Shown here: piece by piece, positions 1 to 8,268 of the stretch
How the letters are laid out: each line of letters starts with the position of its first letter
Numbering within the stretch: the stretch's first letter is position 1
Assembly (NCBI GenBank): GCA_038255255.1
Contig: JBBSLL010000009.1
Location: 1-64,000, forward strand
Source: JBBQNY01 sp038255255
Lineage (GTDB): Bacteria; Pseudomonadota; Gammaproteobacteria; Xanthomonadales; Ahniellaceae
Length of the DNA stretch: 64,000 bases
Direction: 5' to 3'
Translations under genes and position numbers: made by a program
The notes under the pieces: model-generated
The model's database searches: none
Told to the model about the DNA's origin: nothing
The model's input: only the letters and a program-made list of their open reading frames with translations

Positions 1-78
1 GGCGACCGCGTGACCTCGCTCGGTGACCTGCTTGACCGCTTCCACCTTGAACGCCTCGGTGTAACGCTTGCTGCTCAT
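1..78 (-). CDS. IS3-family transposase OrfA, N-terminal part
   Basis: The reverse strand opens with ATG at 78 and reads MSSKRYTEAFKVEAVKQVTE, followed by RGHAVA at the window edge. This is the usual first segment of IS3-family OrfA (COG2963-type helix-turn-helix protein). In the family, OrfA binds the element ends and is joined to the OrfB integrase domain by programmed frameshifting. Only 26 residues are visible, so intactness cannot be judged. An AGGGGAG-like ribosome site lies upstream on the minus strand. Confidence 0.8.
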   Translation of the reverse strand, partial: MSSKRYTEAFKVEAVKQVTERGHAVA

Positions 79-141
79 AAACTCCCCTCTCGTGGCCATA
101 AATTATGGCTCCAGGGTGTCTACGAAAGGCGGGGCGATTCA
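1..141 (-). mobile_element. End of an IS3-family insertion sequence
   Basis: The end of an IS3-family element enters from outside the window. On the minus strand it would begin at about 141 with TGAATCGCCCCGCC, continuing to GTAGACAC at 116. That resembles the TGA-type terminal inverted repeats of this family, recalled from memory. The OrfA start lies 38 bases inside. The partner end is not in the window, so the exact boundary and any target duplication cannot be confirmed. Confidence 0.65.
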
Positions 142-253
142 AAGCGTGGTCGCAGAACCAAGCAAGGAAAACATGGAAGCCTTGCGCAAAGCGTTCTGGC
201 GGAACCGTGACTCGGATGACGTGGACCCGCACTACGACAGCCGGTTCTGGTGA
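142..253 (+). pseudogene. 3' remnant of a gene cut by the IS element
   Basis: Immediately outside the IS end, the plus strand reads as the tail of a protein: SVVAEPSKENMEALRKAFWR, then NRDSDDVDPHYDSRFW and TGA at 251-253. The composition is balanced and charged, as in a real C-terminus. There is no local start codon with a ribosome site except inside the IS. The simplest reading is that the IS landed in a gene and this is its last 36 or so codons. The family is not recognised. Confidence 0.4.
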
Positions 254-355
254 GCTGATTTCTAGACCAAAAGCAGCAGGGAACGGGCTGGCGGAAATCG
301 ACCCTAAGTATTTGTCTCTTCGATGTGGAGCTTTGCCATCGAAGTAAGCCCAGCG

Positions 356-1156
356 TCATGGAAAAGGTTGCCACACGATGTCAGCGGGCACGAGGCCTTG
401 ATGCTGCCGAAGCGATTCCACGTCTGCGACTGCGTTGATTTGTTCCGGTGAGATATCTCGTTCCGTGTGGATGCAATCTAGGCTGCCCTCCATTCTGTAG
501 TCATCAGTGTCCAGGAAGCGGCAGATGACGACGGTGCAAAGCAGGTCGCCGATCAGCCACGCAAGCGTGTCCGCCGGAATGCTTGACCACGGAAGATTGC
601 ACGCGATGAAGTAGGCGCGGTGATCTCGCTGTGCGTGATCTGCAAGCCCCACCTTCGCGCCAACCGCGTCAATAAACTCTCCACCAGAGAGAGTAAATGG
701 CGGTAGTCGCCCTGGCATGGCGCCACCGTAAGTGCTGAGCGCATGCGACAACGATGAAAATGTATAGACCTTGCCACCACGATGCTCGGGCAAGCTCTGC
801 TCTATCGCACGTCGGAGCGACTCCGCATCGGTCTGGTCGCCGTACTTGGTCTGTGCAGCGCCCCGAAGCTCCGCCGCGCTCCAAGCCCGTAGCCCTGACT
901 CTCGGATCCCATGCAAGTTTCTGAGGCGCGTGGCATGGACGACGCGGACGCCATGGAACCTCTGCTTGAGCAGTACCTTGAAACGTTCAACAAGAGTCCC
1001 TTCGGAAACGCGTGCAGTTCGCGTGTCGAGCCACTCCAGCCAAGTCGGCTCAACACCTTCGTGAAAATCATCGAGAGCTTCCCTGGAGAGCTGAGCTTCC
1101 AGCCAAGGGACGAGTTCCGGACACCATGAGCGCCAATCGTCTCGGTCGAGGTACAT
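356..1156 (-). CDS. Hypothetical protein with a weak ADP-ribosyltransferase-like motif
   Basis: A 266-residue soluble protein with ATG at 1156 and a GGGA-type ribosome site upstream. I do not recognise the family firmly. Around residues 72-90 it has HATRLRNLHGIRESGL, an H-x-T then GI/GL pattern like the NAD-binding start of DarT/ART-fold enzymes. GKVYTFSS at 128-135 could be the second strand of such a fold. No clear catalytic Glu motif was identified, so ADP-ribosylation is only a guess. It is last in the same-strand row that begins at 8180, 129 bases after the second MBL gene, so it may be an accessory or effector of that cluster. Confidence 0.5.
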   Translation of the reverse strand: MYLDRDDWRSWCPELVPWLEAQLSREALDDFHEGVEPTWLEWLDTRTARVSEGTLVERFKVLLKQRFHGVRVVHATRLRNLHGIRESGLRAWSAAELRGAAQTKYGDQTDAESLRRAIEQSLPEHRGGKVYTFSSLSHALSTYGGAMPGRLPPFTLSGGEFIDAVGAKVGLADHAQRDHRAYFIACNLPWSSIPADTLAWLIGDLLCTVVICRFLDTDDYRMEGSLDCIHTERDISPEQINAVADVESLRQHQGLVPADIVWQPFP

Positions 1157-1285
1157 GGTTCGTCCCGATCGCCTGAGTAACAGAACTCGTCAACTATGGC
1201 CCGAGGACTGAGGCCCGCGGCACGCCTGCTCGGACAGTACATCTGCTCCAGATGCCAGGGCCCCCGAGGCACTTAAACAGGTTCA

Positions 1286-2362
1286 TCAGAGCCCCTCCAC
1301 CTCGTTGGCAAACTCTTCCGCAACTGCCGGAATCGCATTGGGGTGACCGCCGCCGCGGGAGTGCGATATCCATTTGGTGCGGGTGGAGTAGACCTTGAAG
1401 CCCCTGCGCATGAAAGCGTTCGTCACTTGCCCACGCGGGTAGTCATGCTTGTTTGAACCGACCGAGCAGAACGCTGTGCCGACCACCGTATCTTGCGGTT
1501 GCTTAGGTCCTAACCACATGTCCAATACCGTTGGAGTCACATTGTGCCTGCTTCCATGGTGCGGCACTTGCACGAACGTTGGCCGGTTCAAGCCAAGCTG
1601 AGCACCAAAGTTGCCGGCTTCCATCAGCCCGATGGGTCCCACGTCTGCAGTGAGCAGAACGCCCTTGCCGCCAAGTACGCCATACTGAACCAAGCAGCTT
1701 TCATTGGACGCCGAGGTCACCGTGTTTTCCGCAAGGGTTTCCACATCCCACTTTTCTTCTAGCCATTTCTTCGCAGCTTCTGTCAAGGATCGGAGCAGCC
1801 CGAAGCGTTGCAATCCAGCGGCGTTGGCCGTGTACTTGTCGGGCGTCTTCCCAAAATCAGGTATGGAGTTGACATACCGGTCTTTCGTGGGCGCGAGGAC
1901 GGTAAATTCGCCAATCTTCGCGCCCTGAAAGGCCTCGTGGATCTGGGTTCCCTTTTGAATGGCAAGCCTCTCAAGATCCACTAAGTACGGATGCCGTTCC
2001 TTGATGTTGTCAATCAGGCCTTGCAGTGTGAAGTTGCCGTGGAAGTGATGAAGAATCTCCGCGGCATAAAGCCATGGTCTGTTCATCCACAGATGCTTGA
2101 CGTCGATCTTTTCCATCACACCAACAAGCCCGGACGCATGATCGTCATCAGCGTGCGATAGCACCATGTGGTTGATGTAGTAGCCGGGGTAGAACTTGCT
2201 GATGTGATTGATGATGGTTTCCGCCGTTTCAGTGCGCCCTCCATCGACCACGTGGAGGCAATAGCCAGCGGTGTCGTCCCCGTAGCGGATAACAATTGCG
2301 TCTCCGGAGCCTTCCCCTACGGCCAAGAAATCGACCTCATAGTCCATTGTTGCTGCCCCCAT
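1286..2362 (-). CDS. MBL-fold metallohydrolase, ComEC-like (second of the cluster)
   Basis: A 358-residue protein from ATG 2362, chosen because GAGG lies about 9 bases upstream; ATG 2347 is an alternative. Metallo-beta-lactamase-fold signatures are clear: HADDDH at residues 70-75 for two metals, LTADVG in the later part, and PHHGSRHN, as in the hydrolase domain of ComEC/Rec2-type proteins. The family cleaves phosphodiester or other ester bonds; the substrate here is unknown. No signal peptide or membrane helix is visible, so it is probably cytoplasmic. It follows the DUF2235 gene by 110 bases on the same strand and is distinct in sequence from the first MBL gene at 6993-8180. Confidence 0.8.
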   Translation of the reverse strand: MGAATMDYEVDFLAVGEGSGDAIVIRYGDDTAGYCLHVVDGGRTETAETIINHISKFYPGYYINHMVLSHADDDHASGLVGVMEKIDVKHLWMNRPWLYAAEILHHFHGNFTLQGLIDNIKERHPYLVDLERLAIQKGTQIHEAFQGAKIGEFTVLAPTKDRYVNSIPDFGKTPDKYTANAAGLQRFGLLRSLTEAAKKWLEEKWDVETLAENTVTSASNESCLVQYGVLGGKGVLLTADVGPIGLMEAGNFGAQLGLNRPTFVQVPHHGSRHNVTPTVLDMWLGPKQPQDTVVGTAFCSVGSNKHDYPRGQVTNAFMRRGFKVYSTRTKWISHSRGGGHPNAIPAVAEEFANEVEGL

Positions 2363-2472
2363 TTTTTTGATCCTCAATCGCAACGGAATGCAGCAGCCTG
2401 CCGCTGGGTGATTGCAGCCGGTACTACGGTATCGCCTGGCGCCTACGTTTCGCGGACACTGGCTCAGAATTC

Positions 2473-3903
2473 CTACTGATCTGTGTAGTACTGCTGGAGA
2501 TGCCGGTGGTTCCGAAGTGACGTCGGTCGGTAGGTGCGCAGAATTCCGTGCTGGATCACGGAGCCGAGTTCGAAGCGACGCAATACCGACGGATGAAGAA
2601 CGGCCTCAGCATGGATCGCTCTCGGCTTCGATGGCCAGCTCTTGCGAAGCGCCTGCGGCCACCAGTTGGGGTAGCCATCACGCAGCATCTCCACTTGGCA
2701 ATGCTGGGGGCCGTCAGCGGCGGGATACAGATGCAGTTTCGTGTGATCTACGCAAATGGGGTGCAGCGCGTCGGTGGCTTCGCCGAGGAGCCAGTTAAGT
2801 GCGATGTCCGAAAGTCGCGACTCGTCCTCGGGGTAGCTTCCGCCAATATCGGAGTGATTGCCGGCGAACCAGACTTGTTCGAAACGCTCGAGCTCGCCAG
2901 CCGACCTCGTGGGTTGGTCGCCAATGACCCCCCATTTGACGCGCTCGAAACTCGTACGCGTTTCGTCAATCGCGAGGGCGTGCCTGACGACGCTCACCCG
3001 CTTGTCGAGGAATCGGTCGTACTCCTTACCTTGCCAGCGGGCAAGGTGCCACCGCCAAACGCCCCTTCTGGCTGGAAAGTTCCGGATCCATTTGAAGGTC
3101 GCTCGCAGGTACTGCACACCAAAACCTGCTGACAACGCTGCAATGAGCATCCAAAACGTGGTCTCGACATTCAAGCTGACTAGCCAGTGCAGGAACAACG
3201 CGCCTATCCAAGCGACGACCGCGCTTGCTACGACGAAGGCGGCCGCCAAGGGAATGCGAACGCGTTTGGGAAGGCCAAGCGCCGCAACGGCGTCGAACAA
3301 GCCTATGAAGTAGGGGTGGACCGTAGCCGTGTGTTCGTCGCCCGATGCGTACTTGTGACGAAACCGACGGGCAAGCTCTTCGCGCTGCTCCTCATACAAG
3401 GCCCTGGGCTTGCCGGCGCCATGATCGTAAACGCGGGTCACCGCTTCCGCGGCAATGGCGCGCAGGCGGCGCCCGGCACGGGGCAGAGGCGATCCGCTTC
3501 GGTCCTGAGTCGGCACGCCGCACAAGTTGAGGACGCCGGCAACGCTGCGAGCCGTATAAGCACCGCGACTGAAACCGAAAAGATAGATGCGGTCGCCCGG
3601 CTGATAGTGCTTTAGGATGAATTCATAGCAGTCAGTTACATTGGCGCTGATGCCGATTCCGGCGATCGAACCCGCAAGCGCGCGAAGGCGATCGACGAAT
3701 CGCAGCTTAACCAAACCTGCGTCCGTCGTGGTTCCCAGGCCCGGATCGTAGAAAGCGATCTGCTCTGCCGGATCGATCGGGCTATCCGGCCCACTGCGAG
3801 TTGCGCGATAGAGCTTGTAGATGTTGCTGAGCAACTGGTCGGGCCGCAACCCGCCAGCCTGGCCAGTTCCGTCAGCGAAAATCAGGATGTTCTTGGCCAT
3901 CAT
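2473..3903 (-). CDS. DUF2235 (Tle1-like) alpha/beta hydrolase with membrane helices
   Basis: A 476-residue protein. The start codon ATG (3903) overlaps the TGA of the membrane-protein gene as ATGA, indicating translational coupling. Residues 5-14 (NILIFADGTG) open a DUF2235 domain. The lipase nucleophile motif GFSRG lies at 110-114 (Ser112), with FIGLFDAV around Asp204 and NHSDIGGSY at 349-357 offering His350/Asp352. Two hydrophobic segments at about 216-240 and 248-266 should anchor it in the inner membrane. DUF2235 includes the T6SS phospholipases Tle1, but no T6SS genes are nearby. In this cluster a membrane-damaging lipase effector is plausible; that role is inference. Confidence 0.82.
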   Translation of the reverse strand: MMAKNILIFADGTGQAGGLRPDQLLSNIYKLYRATRSGPDSPIDPAEQIAFYDPGLGTTTDAGLVKLRFVDRLRALAGSIAGIGISANVTDCYEFILKHYQPGDRIYLFGFSRGAYTARSVAGVLNLCGVPTQDRSGSPLPRAGRRLRAIAAEAVTRVYDHGAGKPRALYEEQREELARRFRHKYASGDEHTATVHPYFIGLFDAVAALGLPKRVRIPLAAAFVVASAVVAWIGALFLHWLVSLNVETTFWMLIAALSAGFGVQYLRATFKWIRNFPARRGVWRWHLARWQGKEYDRFLDKRVSVVRHALAIDETRTSFERVKWGVIGDQPTRSAGELERFEQVWFAGNHSDIGGSYPEDESRLSDIALNWLLGEATDALHPICVDHTKLHLYPAADGPQHCQVEMLRDGYPNWWPQALRKSWPSKPRAIHAEAVLHPSVLRRFELGSVIQHGILRTYRPTSLRNHRHLQQYYTDQ

Positions 3904-4676
3904 TTCCCTCTGGACTTTGGGGGTTGCACCTTTGCAGGAGACGCCAGCGTCTCTGCGGCTTCCAGGAGTCGCTCGGCATAGGCAAATGCGGTGCGCCTTG
4001 CCGCCGACGGCGTGATCGCGAACACCCAAACGGCCAACAGCGCGATGGCGACCAGCATCGCCAAGGACATGGCGGACGTCATTTTCTGGGCCGCAGCCAC
4101 ATCGAGATAAGGTGGCAAGGTCGAGACAATGCCCACGTGCGCGGCTAGGATCAGCGAGGTTGCCAAGGCGATCGTTGTGCCGACCCAGCGCAGTCCGAGG
4201 GCATTGCGCTGAAATCCGAAGTGAATGTTCTCCTTGAACAGCAAGGGAAAGCGGTTGGTGTCGCGAGTCTTGCTGATCAGCCACTTCGATGCCGATCGAT
4301 ATACCTCATCGGCTTTCGACGGGTCCTGCGCTTCGCCCTTGGCAGTGGGGAAGCGAAGCCCAGTGAGCGTCCCCAACTGTTCATGCAGCCTACGTTTGCT
4401 GTGGACGTCCAACTTCGTGTCGCGATGCCGAAGTAGCTGGGTTGACGGCGGCCCCGACCACGCCTCGAAGAGGCGATTCTCGATCCGTTTCCCAGCGTCG
4501 CGCGCGATCCGCGACAGCAGAAAGATGATGCCGCAGGCCAGAAGCAGCGAGGCTCCGTTCTTCCACCAAGGCTGCTGGTCCCCGAAGACACTCCAAAGAG
4601 CCAGCAGGGCCGGCAGCAGACACAACAGCATCGGGAGCACGCGCGCGCGCAGGTCGTAAACGTCGATGATCTTCAT
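3900..4676 (-). CDS. Membrane protein with four predicted helices
   Basis: A 258-residue protein with ATG at 4676 and GAGG five to six bases upstream. Hydrophobic segments lie at about residues 13-33, 40-58, 163-185 and 205-228, making two hairpins separated by a cytoplasmic region of about 100 residues that contains FEAWSGPPSTQLLRHRD. I do not recognise a named family. The stop codon overlaps the start of the DUF2235 gene, so the two are almost certainly made together and may form one membrane complex. It starts 67 bases after the E2-E1-JAB gene. Small multi-helix membrane proteins are common effectors in CBASS-type and related clusters, which is the main hint to its role. Confidence 0.7.
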   Translation of the reverse strand: MKIIDVYDLRARVLPMLLCLLPALLALWSVFGDQQPWWKNGASLLLACGIIFLLSRIARDAGKRIENRLFEAWSGPPSTQLLRHRDTKLDVHSKRRLHEQLGTLTGLRFPTAKGEAQDPSKADEVYRSASKWLISKTRDTNRFPLLFKENIHFGFQRNALGLRWVGTTIALATSLILAAHVGIVSTLPPYLDVAAAQKMTSAMSLAMLVAIALLAVWVFAITPSAARRTAFAYAERLLEAAETLASPAKVQPPKSRGK

Positions 4677-4743
4677 GGCGTCCTCAGCGGAAGATTGATG
4701 TTCTCGCCTGATGGGTAGCAGCGGAACATGCGGTGATGCGGCC

Positions 4744-6996
4744 TTACCATCGGTCGACCTCGCAAGTCAGACCTTCCGGACGCCAAACGAGCGAAACGAC
4801 CGGTAAGCCGACGGCGTCCTGCGCGATTCGATGCAGGGTGTCGCGGTCGATGCCGGAGTGCGAGCCCCCCATGGGATGGCTGTGCCAAGTGCCTACAAAC
4901 ATCAGATAGCCTAGCGAGCGCTCGTGCGCCGTCCGGAGAGCCGCGTGCAGTCCGTGGACACCCAATACAAAACGAGACGCGTCTCGAACGCTGTCCGATG
5001 GAGCGTCGACAACACCGGCGATGGTGATGGTGCGATTCGTGTAGCAGGCCCGCCCCAGCAGCGCGCCGCCCGTTTCGCGCGGGAGCCACTGCGAAACCTC
5101 CGACGCAATCGACTTCGCAACGGAGCCCAGCACACGAATGGTCCAGCCGTCGTCGGCGTCGACCCGCAGGACGACGCTCGGTTCGATGGGCCATCGCTGC
5201 CAGCGCATGCCCAGACCTGTCTCGTCAGCCTGACCAACGCAGAGCTGAGCGTTTGCAGGAAGCTCCTTCGACAGCCACTCTTCGATCTGCGCGCTGAACA
5301 GCGCGGCCGCGCGCGAGACCGTGCTGTCGGCCATCGGAAAGGTCAAGGACCGGCAATTGTCACCGATGAACAGGCTGGTGGGCTCCGTTGACGTGCCCGC
5401 CATGCACGCACGAAGCGCGTCGTCCGAGCGGCAGCGATCAAACAGCGCGGCAGCAAGGTCGTCGACTCGGACCGCGCGCGCGGCCGATTCCAACAGGCCG
5501 ACTGCGCAGTGCCCTTGCCCATACAGCGCAATGCGAAAGAGCCGAGCGTCGCTGGCATCCAGGGACGCCGACAGGGTCTCGGCGGCTAGAACCGTCAACG
5601 ACGCGGTGGCGTCGATGAGCAATACGGTGTTGGCCGGGACGATCGAGTCAAACAATGGCGCGCTGTGGAGAACATCGACCGCGTCGTGATGAAAGGCCTT
5701 GGCGCCAGCATGGGAGAGTCGTGCAAAGGCGGTCGCCATCAAGTCGGCCTTCCGTGGTGCATTGACGATAGCCTGGGCTTCCACCAGTGCATGTCGCGCC
5801 GAGTTGTGAGGCTGCAGGGTATCGTTGTCGACCAGCGCCACGTTTCCGAAACCGGCGCGACCCAAGTGCAGGGCTACCTTGGATCCGAGGCTTCCGCACC
5901 CGAGAAATACGAGGGGGAGCGCCGTAGTCGTACCCTTCAGACCCGATGTCTGGGATAGCAGCGCCGGCGACAGAGCGTGGCGGTGGTGGGCGGCATGCGC
6001 TTCCGTGCGCGGCACCATCGGCCCGGCCGAATCGTAGTGAAGGCGCACAGCGTACGGCAGGACTTCCGCGGTTCGGCCCGACGACCCCACAAGAGGGGCG
6101 GGTCGCTCGACGACGAGGATGACAATTGCAAGGACGCCGTCCTTCCATGATGCCGGGTCGGTGCTCGCCTGTAGGACCGATCGCGCAAAGTAGGCCTGCA
6201 ATCTGCCTGCCAATGCTTCGGCATCGACGCCTACGGCCTGGGCACGATCAAGCAGGGTGGGAAGGTCATGAACAGTTTCGGGCTGATAGGTTCCAACGAT
6301 ATAAGGCAGCCCGTCACGATCGGCCGCGCGGGCCACAAAAGTGGCCGCGTCACCGAGGATCCAATTGAACGATTCGTTCTTGTGCTGCGTCTGGCCGAAT
6401 ACCACGTTTTCGCTGGATACGAATGGCGGCGCCACTCGGCTTTGCAGGTGGTCATCTAATGCCAGAAAAGTCGCCGCGAGCGGCAGAATGGTGCCGTCTC
6501 GCGGTGTGACGTCGACCAACGCTTCGGCGCTGAACGTCACGCTGGACGGGCAAGCGTCGCGACGCGTCGGCTCCCACCCTTGCCGCAGGTCGATGAGTGC
6601 GTCCGCCGCCGCCTTGTCTAGCCAGTCAATAAGCTGGTCTACGATGGCATCGAGGCCGAAGCGATGTAGTACCTCGCCGATGTCACCTTCGAACAAGCAG
6701 GGAGCGACCTGCTCTCCGGCGCGATGGGGATTGATGTGAGGCAGGTTTAGTGGAAAGTCCTCGCGCAGCCTCACAAGCGGAGCCGTCATCGGCCATCTGG
6801 GACCAAACCACAGCCAGCAGGTCTCGACATTCCGCACACCGCTTGCGGAACGCCCGGACGCACGCGCGCGACTCGGTAGGGAGACCGGGACATCGATGTC
6901 CACGACCGCCCAGTCGCCGGTCGGTGCGAAGCTGCCCACTCGGGCAAGGCCGCGATGGCGCCGAAGGTGGTGGAGGGCATCCTCCAGCGCGGTCAC
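4744..6996 (-). CDS. E2-E1-JAB fusion protein (ubiquitin-like conjugation and deconjugation)
   Basis: A 750-residue protein. I chose GTG at 6996 because it overlaps the MBL stop codon as GTGA; longer starts read into the MBL gene. Residues 1-130 look like a bacterial E2: FPLNLPHINP at 81-90, then PCLFEGD with candidate catalytic Cys100, and a WL-containing helix. Residues about 355-560 are a ThiF/E1 domain: GCGSLGS (366-372) for ATP, VDNDTLQPHNSARH (389-402), and a candidate thioester Cys548 in GDNCRS. Residues about 630-750 are a JAB/JAMM peptidase: Glu641, HSHP at 705-708, Ser714 and Asp717. One chain could thus activate, transfer and remove a C-terminal modifier, as the separate Cap2 and Cap3 do in type II CBASS. 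No CD-NTase or ubiquitin-like gene is adjacent. Confidence 0.88.
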   Translation of the reverse strand: MTALEDALHHLRRHRGLARVGSFAPTGDWAVVDIDVPVSLPSRARASGRSASGVRNVETCWLWFGPRWPMTAPLVRLREDFPLNLPHINPHRAGEQVAPCLFEGDIGEVLHRFGLDAIVDQLIDWLDKAAADALIDLRQGWEPTRRDACPSSVTFSAEALVDVTPRDGTILPLAATFLALDDHLQSRVAPPFVSSENVVFGQTQHKNESFNWILGDAATFVARAADRDGLPYIVGTYQPETVHDLPTLLDRAQAVGVDAEALAGRLQAYFARSVLQASTDPASWKDGVLAIVILVVERPAPLVGSSGRTAEVLPYAVRLHYDSAGPMVPRTEAHAAHHRHALSPALLSQTSGLKGTTTALPLVFLGCGSLGSKVALHLGRAGFGNVALVDNDTLQPHNSARHALVEAQAIVNAPRKADLMATAFARLSHAGAKAFHHDAVDVLHSAPLFDSIVPANTVLLIDATASLTVLAAETLSASLDASDARLFRIALYGQGHCAVGLLESAARAVRVDDLAAALFDRCRSDDALRACMAGTSTEPTSLFIGDNCRSLTFPMADSTVSRAAALFSAQIEEWLSKELPANAQLCVGQADETGLGMRWQRWPIEPSVVLRVDADDGWTIRVLGSVAKSIASEVSQWLPRETGGALLGRACYTNRTITIAGVVDAPSDSVRDASRFVLGVHGLHAALRTAHERSLGYLMFVGTWHSHPMGGSHSGIDRDTLHRIAQDAVGLPVVSLVWRPEGLTCEVDRW

Positions 6997-8180
6997 GGGT
7001 GTCCGTGCGGAAGCGGGGTGCGGACGGACGTGATGATGGCTGCAGACTTTGCGCCACTCTCCTTTATCGACGGGGCCTGCATGCCCTGTCGAGTCACCGT
7101 AAAAACAAGCGGCTCGACGGCGCTGGCGCTTGGGAATTCGCCGGTGCAGAAGAACTGCCCTTTGACGCCCGACAGGATGTCGAGGTATTCGCGCTTGGCG
7201 CGGATGCACGGCGGATCCGAATCATCATCCGCGATCGGCTTGCAGCTGGCCACGATGAACGCTCCTGCGCGTGCCTGAGCTAGGGCATCCCGTGCATCGT
7301 TCTCCACTTCAGCGTCTTCACCGAGCTCGGACCAGCTATCGTAGGAAAGCGAATGCCACGAGCAATGATGGGGCGTCTGTAGCAGGTCGTACTCGAGAAC
7401 CGACGGATCGGCGCTGTGACGCAGCCACTGCCGGCTCCAGATGAACACCTCGGCGTCGCCGCCCGACAGAAACTTCGCGCCATCAGGCGTGTTGTCGTCC
7501 GCTGCGAGCGTAAAGTTTAGGATGATGCTGGACTGGTTTTTCGAGAGGCACTCCTCTTCCTCTTCTTCGTCCTGCGGATTGATCGGCCCGAGCAGGAAGG
7601 CCGAGAACTGTGTGGAAGACTGGCCGTTAAGGACCGAGAAGCTTTCGTCGAGCTTGCGCAAGATCGGCTGCAGGTCGTCGGTTTTGCCGTCAATGTCTTC
7701 GCCCAGAATCTGAATGCGATCGCCATCGCCAACGATGAAGTTGTTGGCCTTGTTGAGCTTCACTCGCCGCTTCGCTTCGGTCTTGAACGCCAATGCATCT
7801 GAGCACAGAGTCTGCGTTCTTTCGTTGCGGCGGAAAACGACCGGGGACGACCAGATCTCTCGAATCACGATCTTCTTGTCTTTGGTCGCCTTCTTGTCGT
7901 CGGGATACGCGCTCAGCGGCCCGAGGTGAAAATGGCGTTCAAGGCCACGGCAGTGATCGGCGTCGGGGTGGCTCAGAACGAAGGCGTCGACGTAGGGGCG
8001 CCCGTCTGCATCGGACTTCAGCCGCTCCCGCAAGTCCTTGGCCACATCGCGCATCGAGGTAACAGGATCGTCTGCCTCTGTGCGGATGTTCACATCCAGC
8101 AGCACGGTCGTCTCGTCGGCGAACTTCAGGAGCGCCATGTCCCCGTTGTCCACGGGGAAGAAGGTAAGGGTGGTGGACAT
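6993..8180 (-). CDS. MBL-fold metallohydrolase, first gene of the conjugation cluster
   Basis: A 395-residue protein starting MSTTLTFFPVDNGDM from ATG 8180, with GGAG about 8 bases upstream. The longer open frame reaching 8348 crosses the promoter and is rejected. HPDADH at residues 71-76 is the MBL metal-binding motif; SGGDAEV and TPHHCSWHS later supply further ligands, as in ComEC-like hydrolases. An acidic stretch (DEEEEEE) lies mid-protein. Its stop codon overlaps the GTG start of the E2-E1-JAB gene, so the pair is translationally coupled. I recall that comparative studies of prokaryotic ubiquitin-like systems noted MBL genes beside E2-E1-JAB fusions. The substrate is unknown. Confidence 0.82.
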   Translation of the reverse strand: MSTTLTFFPVDNGDMALLKFADETTVLLDVNIRTEADDPVTSMRDVAKDLRERLKSDADGRPYVDAFVLSHPDADHCRGLERHFHLGPLSAYPDDKKATKDKKIVIREIWSSPVVFRRNERTQTLCSDALAFKTEAKRRVKLNKANNFIVGDGDRIQILGEDIDGKTDDLQPILRKLDESFSVLNGQSSTQFSAFLLGPINPQDEEEEEECLSKNQSSIILNFTLAADDNTPDGAKFLSGGDAEVFIWSRQWLRHSADPSVLEYDLLQTPHHCSWHSLSYDSWSELGEDAEVENDARDALAQARAGAFIVASCKPIADDDSDPPCIRAKREYLDILSGVKGQFFCTGEFPSASAVEPLVFTVTRQGMQAPSIKESGAKSAAIITSVRTPLPHGHP

Positions 8181-8207
8181 GTCGAGCTCCGGAGAGGTAA
8201 GGTGTCG

Positions 8208-8236
8208 TTGAACCGTAGCAAAATTATACGCATAAT
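8208..8236 (+). promoter_or_regulatory. Sigma70-type promoter for the WYL regulator
   Basis: TTGAAC at 8208-8213, a 17-base spacer and CATAAT at 8231-8236 match the sigma70 consensus well. This would start transcription near 8243, about 26 bases before the regulator ATG. Confidence 0.6.
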
Positions 8237-8239
8237 TTT
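8220..8239. promoter_or_regulatory. Palindromic operator, probably bound by the WYL regulator
   Basis: AAAATTAT, four bases (ACGC), then ATAATTTT form a 20-bp inverted repeat with perfect 8-bp arms and a central CG. It overlaps the -10 elements of both divergent promoters. BrxR/CapW-type WYL repressors bind inverted repeats between themselves and the genes they control, so binding here would shut down both directions. Binding itself is inferred. Confidence 0.6.
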
Positions 8240-8251
8240 TGTATCCGTCTA
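8223..8251 (-). promoter_or_regulatory. Sigma70-type promoter for the conjugation cluster
   Basis: On the minus strand a perfect TATAAT lies at 8228-8223, with TAGACG 17 bases upstream at 8251-8246 (four of six -35 matches). Transcription would start near 8216, giving a leader of about 36 bases before the MBL start. Confidence 0.55.
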
Positions 8252-8268
8252 CTTTTTGGTCGCATTCC

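Noticed and set aside
802..1272. Minus-strand 156-residue open frame overlapping the ART-like gene
   Set aside because: Same-strand alternative frame with poor composition; the 356-1156 frame is better supported.
1157..4743. A hidden ubiquitin-like gene in the gaps of the conjugation cluster
   Set aside because: Gaps at 1157-1285, 2363-2472 and 4677-4743 are too short for a Ubl of 70 or more residues and show no coding pattern.
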